Shown here one piece after another: positions 35,501-38,056 of a stretch of DNA of 38,056 nucleotides. Position 1 is the first letter of the stretch. Every line of letters starts with the position of its first letter. A model generated the notes under the pieces. That model did not search any database, had not been told where the DNA came from, and saw only the letters and a list, made by a program, of their open reading frames with translations. The translations under genes were made by a program, and so were the position numbers. The DNA is from a virus: the IMG/VR virus record IMGVR_UViG_3300009074_000009, positions 1-38,056 of that record; one strand, given 5' to 3'.

Positions 35501-37624
35501 AGTGAAAATACACTATTGGTTAGCAGCTTGAGCAAGTCAAATGGATTTGATGACTTGGTTATGCAAGTTAACTATGATGCTAATGCAAGCGATTATCACC
35601 AGGAATTTGCATTGCTGGCAGAAAATGACCCAGCACTTGTAATTCCAGAATGGTTGCACATTAGCTTGCGAGATAGCCTAGCAGGATTTACACAAGACAC
35701 TACAACTCTAGATTATACTGATTGGGACAGTGTTACTACTTACAGTCCTGAAAGTATAGTTTTGAGTGCACTTGGAAAATATTACCGTAGCCACACTGAG
35801 TCTACTAATATTAATCCTGATGGCGATACAGACCAAGACTATTGGTCAGTACTCGAATTTAATGAAAATAATCCTGATGGTCTTTATACAGGTGTTGATA
35901 CTGTAAAGATTAACACACCGCAGACAATTCCAGACAGAAATTTACATCCGAGCGTGCGCTATGGTATTGAAACACGACCACACCAGATTTGGTTCCAGGA
36001 CCTTGAAAAATCTCGTAAGGTAGCTGTAGACAAGCTTAATGATCAACTCACAAGTATCAACTTGGTAGATAGTGATATACCTTGGCGCGAAGAATTTGAG
36101 CGTTCATTCTTTGTAGGTGATCTTGAATATGACATTACTCAGTATTGGAATTTTGTAGATTGGAACCTTGAAGGAACATTATATGAAAACGGCACTGGTG
36201 ATTATTTTGTTGAATTTGTAAATGATTTATCAGCATTGACTCCAAGTGAAGGTGAATTAGCACAAGTTGAGCGCAGTATTGACCCAGATGGTAGATCACG
36301 CCGCAGTGTATGGGTATACAGTGCTGGTGAATGGTCCATAGTTTACAAAGAAAAAGCAACAATTAAGTTTAATAACTTACTTTGGAATAACGAATCAGCT
36401 GCAACAGGATGGGATATTGTAGGATGGGACACTGATGAATGGGACAAGAGCTCCAGTGCAGTTATGGTGGAAATCTTTGACAGCTTCTATAATAGAATTT
36501 GGGTTGAAGAGCGCCGCAGCTTTTATGCAGACTTGTGGTTTGACATGGTTAAGCATGTGCTGCATGAACAACGCGAGCCAGACTGGATCTTTAAGAGCAG
36601 TTATTTCAAGTTGATTGTAGAAGATACACTAGAAAAGCAATACAACAAATATTTCACAGAAAATGCTGATGAATTCTTTGACTTTGTCGATGTTGTTAAG
36701 CCATTCCGTAGCAAGCTACGTGATGGAATTGTGCGTAAGGTTGCTGATGATGAAATTAATACGTCACCATTAGACACAATAGAGGTTAGAGTACAAACTA
36801 ACCCTGTAAATGAAGCAATTGACGAAACAAATACTCGTAGCTTCCGACTAACTGTTGGTAGTGATGGGCTTAACTATTCAAGTCAGATTGTTAATGAGCA
36901 CAAGGTACTATTAGGAATTGATATTGGTCCTGATGATTTGATCATCCCAATTCTTAATATTGGAACCAATACGATTCCAGAAACATCTGGCGCAATTTGG
37001 ATTAATAGTGAACGTATTGAATACACAAGTACATCATTCACAGACGCAAGTGGAATTGGTAGCGGATTTACTAGTGGATTTGATGTTGGCTTTGGTGGCG
37101 TTACATTACTAGTGGGTATTACTCGTGGTACACAAGGCACATTTGCACGTGGTCACAGCTATGCTGATATTGTTGAAGATGCAACTAACTTAGATCTAGT
37201 AGAAAATACAACCCTAAGTGATTATGGAACTACTACAACTGGTGCAACAGATAATCTTGCACCAGCCTGGAATGAACTAGGTGATGGACTATTGGAGGCA
37301 GGTAACCTGGATCCAAATGGTATTACTATACGTGGCGAGGCATTTGGTACAATCGATCCATATGGAGAGATTTTGTATGCACAATGGTTGATATTCCAAG
37401 AAACAGCTGAAGCAATTGAGAATTTCCAAGGCGAACTTGAACAGTTAATTGAGGAATTTTGGATAGAAAATTATCCGTGGCTATCAGCAGACACTGAATT
37501 GCCTAGTGGAACAACTACACGTACCGCAGCGGTACCACATGATTCCGTTACTACATCTGATAGTGATTACTACGGTGTAACGGCTGACGGCACCGCCTAC
37601 AAAGCAGATAATACTAAGGACTGA
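26591..37624 (+). CDS. Giant virion structural protein in the gp7 position
   Basis: A single uninterrupted frame encodes 3677 residues, starting 9 bases after gp6. T4 has gp7 (1032 aa, wedge) here. The N-terminus (NRTESLQRFFGATVNQLLSSG, YWGRLAGRNYNP, FINYRNYYWLEGE) looks virion-structural. Later parts are mosaic. A GTGY-type module lies near 1405-1450, and two CBM5/12-like W-Y-G-Y stretches near 2016 and 3041 (WSSTTAYVQGELARLYGKVYR; WDSVTTYSPESIV with GKYYRS). A tandem beta repeat spans about 2067-2140 (NGTTVNFSKDGSSITY and DGINVNFIKDETTTTY), and a second pair about 2430-2540. A GITRGTQGTFARGHSY motif lies near 3515. Likely a wedge protein with a large peripheral extension; gp7 identity is inferred from position. 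Confidence 0.85.
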   Translation: MAIDYTANPTDVKNFTTTSEVNLDQSFQDYSEFLPSINRTESLQRFFGATVNQLLSSGSTQTIDAYWGRLAGRNYNPDNELFQPEISANRINYQFQPGVVSRLGGDVEQTTSYINWLDRIESLGADLDNHDRIFSEPGYVLDLPINADMFINYRNYYWLEGEIPLIEIEATITDPIDIDDIVAQSQYTTPDLGNYKTVEFVNGIRVKFTGLYVSSTSGDYNVDSIYYVENVGGRGGIKLVEIEDASGNILFPETSLYRVEPREGWDTVDYDATPWDGTADYDDYDLATNASREDLALNKSYIVMERWAQDKNPWARTNKWFSIYALRAATEYNELTLEAYLNTRTRADRPIVEFHANLELYNTCKTYVETLDYVIDLNQVTDMISGRPDFLIDSENAVQNGDIILVAKEEIGGIELVDFNGDFNDDFDAGAAVGGSYSSSFSLAYNLGVQGTFYEDAFIVSGVGTNITLSAYSSYNEDEYIIVGKGTEKGTIFCFKNGEWSVAQNKENRGDAPLFKLYDQDLVDLEAFDNNDFLGDLVFGYEVTPGAQFDRELGFSPTFTDQGSFNNFKFSWTLSNQRYNQNVTVDTQEEIVGYYFYHNWIEDEYLNGWSNIQEGQRVPVIQTQIADGVSTVEFELGTSAVGRSTEYTVALENNKFRWHSHSYIDRNTIGYANPDFIWKYDTNYTINDLISVDASKLEMTDPFGNADGNITYSGTDTLKTFSVASAYVYDKVLYRKSDETNVYGEIFLSNSNQNRYGLTKNGQRLVEDVDFTYSGTTLTVTATTVENDVIELRYIPDSDLTDVVYDVAPVHFYNNDNNPFNGAGYDDLINHFILQVGAMPGLEGKVSGTNNYHKTFRKHTYDGLIRQQIFRTKHIQYLLDQEDINPIRALKSFSRDYVDFKKSFRSKVSQLWQTESWNTTRELVDRALSDINIGKNESFKYSHSDMLYYKQARSTTYIIGDSTTTFALPELINRYGDTQNHIQAYLTETVAEVGAVVERPLTLGVDYTIEGPNLELATAVVSTNIVNALDNVVNGPDNVVLEIGTNDSGTSGAILTIRWYDYTQHSHVPFSAVKLGFFKPTQIEIVDGELIGHDGSRYTLTNTNVYDLTSVDFDPVAAALWDFELRIINNLVPEHFVDDKMGQDMISFYPNPVGEFSYSVADMNARLDDWYNRYAVRNGITEIDQVDYNAGDEFTWNYNTVGPELGSWRSLYTYEFGTDRPHTHPWEMLGHHIKPTWWDATYSWTAGALRTALEDALLYGITGNALTPSYSDIRYARPNYDWANDTLVSSDGNATLIGPVTANVVATPTAVAAAQDFVFGDWSETENRWRKSSEYLFALAEVYLQLKPYRLHEIFWKLDQWNVNTNVTQEQWVDPDTCQRLHINELHNQLIEDGIIGKISVVTPGTGYTYLDLEFKTNDLVCYRTASAVAYTNAGQAVGVAITDPGRGFDNDPVVELTGPIASTGVELEYVLDFNFIVTHLGFNTLPSEEYRTQESTTNALSERLDGLEINYTLHVGGYTDKRILNIEIDGDYESGLIRIPESSYDIKIDRNAPIKTAFYSGVKITKIEGSGYQVDGYDLDSTFFNFLPPSTAGTQVGVEIGGTEVVKYLKWHNNPTRIPYGTRLLKRQELYQFLLGLGKYYESLGFDNYSRWEEEARLAIIWALDSVETEPHYVNGIDGSLFYNQGSRGVVQQIDINYDGVSNVLDSEFKNIRRNELLVLRDNEMTEISMKGGDDRIYGVGVRVVEFEHIVAFDNVTTFNDPIYQPELGLGQNRVRLIGERTRNWNGRVEAPGYMVQDTGLILNMENSVHELETEWVSAESKALERLTRQTIGFNAGYSKPTYMTNLFIGDKTAYRFEKGKRKYQGTESAIAAMTRNKNIFGSEFEHELYEEWLVRLGEYGDVSESRPLQFAIDPNQIKTDPQHFRFSEQFVSDKSEDLIIDLHKGAANSISGTYDSPFSIYDVLPLDNTSIQNLEQYQDFTRDAGLPIVDEVDYFLGSIDDIGDIYDPTAPYALVPNWSSTTAYVQGELARLYGKVYRLAIDATGLTDVQGDIVVRGTQIFPQVASGLTFIANGTTVNFSKDGSSITYDNIQLQGTVVNPTVPSGDTLVLDGINVNFIKDETTTTYSDIVLEGGVTGPDILNSASRTLEIYYANSASPTLMTTVTVTFNELNPELTMQTIWNNALGDAITTAGGATVSLTETNARIVALDALRAAYIAAGNTTTAWQTRMLEYYDEVPGIAPDRFLNPEYWGTQILAAGVPTWQSEAEALMQLDLDLIADIGGAHSEDIASMTSGSLNSAGTWNTARDAANDLLDYNNTVSDNNQNLQDYRTFITIIGSTFSAGQLITVTNPINYVLDDITAIANKIAAALTLAGAPGDITVSPAGNIITLTRTNNAVGYRLGVENDTDLGFTGVTDVQTQGTTSTISVPLTLSEAVIAINNFSITGVTAQIASNQLRIVSTNEQLVVGTGSANNDFGINQGTYNATANTVPVLVDLAIGDVVTQINDASITDLVASQVEGALLLSYAGDQLIIGDGTSNTELGIIAQTYESQTDSVSNVFNADEWDVVQDPANFNVWTIDNIGSNTIGSVSTTNRYDVLQTMDLQIGILEVCAGSENGDDALIQCDTAHTLAVGDYVLLVNTTSVPSLDGIYQVTTLQSDTGFYVDRYIEQKGFTGKVFPMRSVRFPSSTVAEAAMSDTDYIQDGLGLRSGTYVYVDEVFDGGNNGLGYGAVYQVQRTTGGAGLVLVRNETGKTNNSTIKNGVLYSNSTGETVVRFEIYDPLKGIIPGIAAAELDLRSDVDFAYYTDSTDPELEIRPENAWGNRQVGTTWWDLSNAIYLNYDQSSTEYRQEQWGQLFPTATIDVYEWTKSSETPDDYLTAVQAGTIIDGVELTGQPYQIEDQFGDVQYNWCEEMEVNRNTNQIETYYYFWVKNKTTTPTLERQYSVLQIADIIIDPTTQAVDWLAATSENTLLVSSLSKSNGFDDLVMQVNYDANASDYHQEFALLAENDPALVIPEWLHISLRDSLAGFTQDTTTLDYTDWDSVTTYSPESIVLSALGKYYRSHTESTNINPDGDTDQDYWSVLEFNENNPDGLYTGVDTVKINTPQTIPDRNLHPSVRYGIETRPHQIWFQDLEKSRKVAVDKLNDQLTSINLVDSDIPWREEFERSFFVGDLEYDITQYWNFVDWNLEGTLYENGTGDYFVEFVNDLSALTPSEGELAQVERSIDPDGRSRRSVWVYSAGEWSIVYKEKATIKFNNLLWNNESAATGWDIVGWDTDEWDKSSSAVMVEIFDSFYNRIWVEERRSFYADLWFDMVKHVLHEQREPDWIFKSSYFKLIVEDTLEKQYNKYFTENADEFFDFVDVVKPFRSKLRDGIVRKVADDEINTSPLDTIEVRVQTNPVNEAIDETNTRSFRLTVGSDGLNYSSQIVNEHKVLLGIDIGPDDLIIPILNIGTNTIPETSGAIWINSERIEYTSTSFTDASGIGSGFTSGFDVGFGGVTLLVGITRGTQGTFARGHSYADIVEDATNLDLVENTTLSDYGTTTTGATDNLAPAWNELGDGLLEAGNLDPNGITIRGEAFGTIDPYGEILYAQWLIFQETAEAIENFQGELEQLIEEFWIENYPWLSADTELPSGTTTRTAAVPHDSVTTSDSDYYGVTADGTAYKADNTKD

Positions 37625-37630
37625 TGGTCC

Positions 37631-37638
37631 ATAAATAC
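37631..37638 (+). promoter_or_regulatory. T4-type late promoter for the tail-fibre gene
   Basis: The plus strand reads CCATAAATACTTG just after the giant gene's stop. A start near 37643 gives a leader of 18 bases with an AGGA ribosome site at 37650-37653. Confidence 0.7.
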
Positions 37639-37660
37639 TTGAAACCCATAGGAACAAGAA

Positions 37661-38056
37661 ATGGCAGTAGATCTAAATCAACTTGAAATTACAGTTGCAC
37701 AACTAGAAGAAGATGCAACAGTAATCGGTAAAATTGTAAATGATGCAGTTGATGCACCAAACGCCGGTGAAGCTGACGGCACAGTTACAACACGCTTAGG
37801 CGATGTTGTTAAAAACGTTAATCGTGTCTTAGCTGACTTAACAGCAAGCAATCCGGTTGCAGATTTGTCTAACAGTACAACAACCGACCTAGCTGAAGGC
37901 ACTAACCTTTATTATACACAAGGCAGATTTGATACGGCATTGACTGCTAAGTCAACTACTGATCTAAGTGAAGGCACTAACCTTTATTATACACAAGGCA
38001 GATTTGATACGGCATTGACTGCTAAGTCAACTACTGATCTAAGTGAAGGCACTAAC
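37661..38056 (+). CDS. Tail fibre protein, N-terminal part (runs off right edge)
   Basis: The frame is open from ATG 37661 to the window end (132 codons). The first 70 residues are a helical head (MAVDLNQLEITVAQLEEDAT, then GTVTTRLGDVVKNVNRVLAD). Then begins a 25-residue repeat of the form STTDLSEGTNLYYTQGRFDT followed by ALTAK, which is common in trimeric tail fibres of marine phages. The C-terminal receptor-binding part is outside the window. Confidence 0.88.
   Translation, partial: MAVDLNQLEITVAQLEEDATVIGKIVNDAVDAPNAGEADGTVTTRLGDVVKNVNRVLADLTASNPVADLSNSTTTDLAEGTNLYYTQGRFDTALTAKSTTDLSEGTNLYYTQGRFDTALTAKSTTDLSEGTN
37877..38056 (+). repeat. 75-bp in-frame tandem repeat in tail-fibre gene
   Basis: The block beginning GAAGGCACTAAC recurs at 37895, 37970 and 38045, exactly 75 bases apart. 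Between copies the DNA is identical over most of the unit; only the first unit differs in its opening 15 bases. The array continues past the window edge. Confidence 0.9.

Noticed and set aside
1-38056. tRNA genes, CRISPR arrays, insertion sequences, integrase or attachment sites
   Set aside because: No cloverleaf with a T-loop consensus, no spaced short repeats and no transposase or integrase motifs were found by eye. The only tandem array is coding (tail fibre).

Overview
The window is a block of the structural and late-transcription genes of a T4-like myovirus (Caudoviricetes). The gene set includes capsid genes gp20, gp21, gp22 and gp23, baseplate genes gp5, gp6, gp25, gp26, gp48 and gp53, the late sigma factor gp55, and recombination genes gp46 and gp47. 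Sequence style (moderately AT-rich, fibre repeats of the TTDLxEGTNLYYT type, a very large structural protein) resembles the marine T4-like phages of cyanobacteria and alphaproteobacteria. The host cannot be fixed from the sequence. Both ends cut through genes.

Left arm (1-9839, all minus strand). Reading right to left there is a tape-measure-like protein, the portal gp20, a 70-aa protein, a 431-aa WCT-motif protein of unknown role, a very acidic prohead-core-like protein, the protease gp21, scaffold gp22 and major capsid gp23. A strong terminator follows gp23, and then the 5' part of another virion protein runs off the left edge.

Middle (9840-16625). Face-to-face late promoters separate the tape-measure gene from gp26. 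The gp26 reading frame ends on a slippery A/T run followed by a two-tier stem-loop. A 96-codon extension without its own start lies in the -1 frame, so a programmed frameshift is very likely. About 600 bp without a credible gene follows, rich in hairpins, a 10-bp long-range helix and a likely pseudoknot; I treat it as a candidate large structured RNA. Beyond it, on the minus strand, lies a nuclease and recombination operon (gp47, gp46, a 116-aa unknown, a PD-(D/E)XK-type nuclease) driven by a near-perfect sigma70 promoter. Next come an 88-aa unknown and gp55, with their own sigma70-like promoter.

Right arm (16626-38056, mostly plus strand). This is a baseplate operon: gp48, gp53, a putative hub protein, gp5 (OB fold, beta-helix, and a C-terminal M15 peptidase instead of a lysozyme domain) and a GH24-like protein. 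Two small minus-strand genes interrupt it. Then follow gp25 (apparently leaderless), an enlarged gp6, a 3677-aa giant in the gp7 position, and the start of a repeat-bearing tail fibre.

Regulation. Seven sites share the core ATAAATA(C/T), preceded by G or C, placed where T4-type late promoters should be; these would be read by gp55. The early-type genes instead carry host-like TTGACA/TATAAT promoters. No tRNA, insertion sequence, integrase or CRISPR array was seen.
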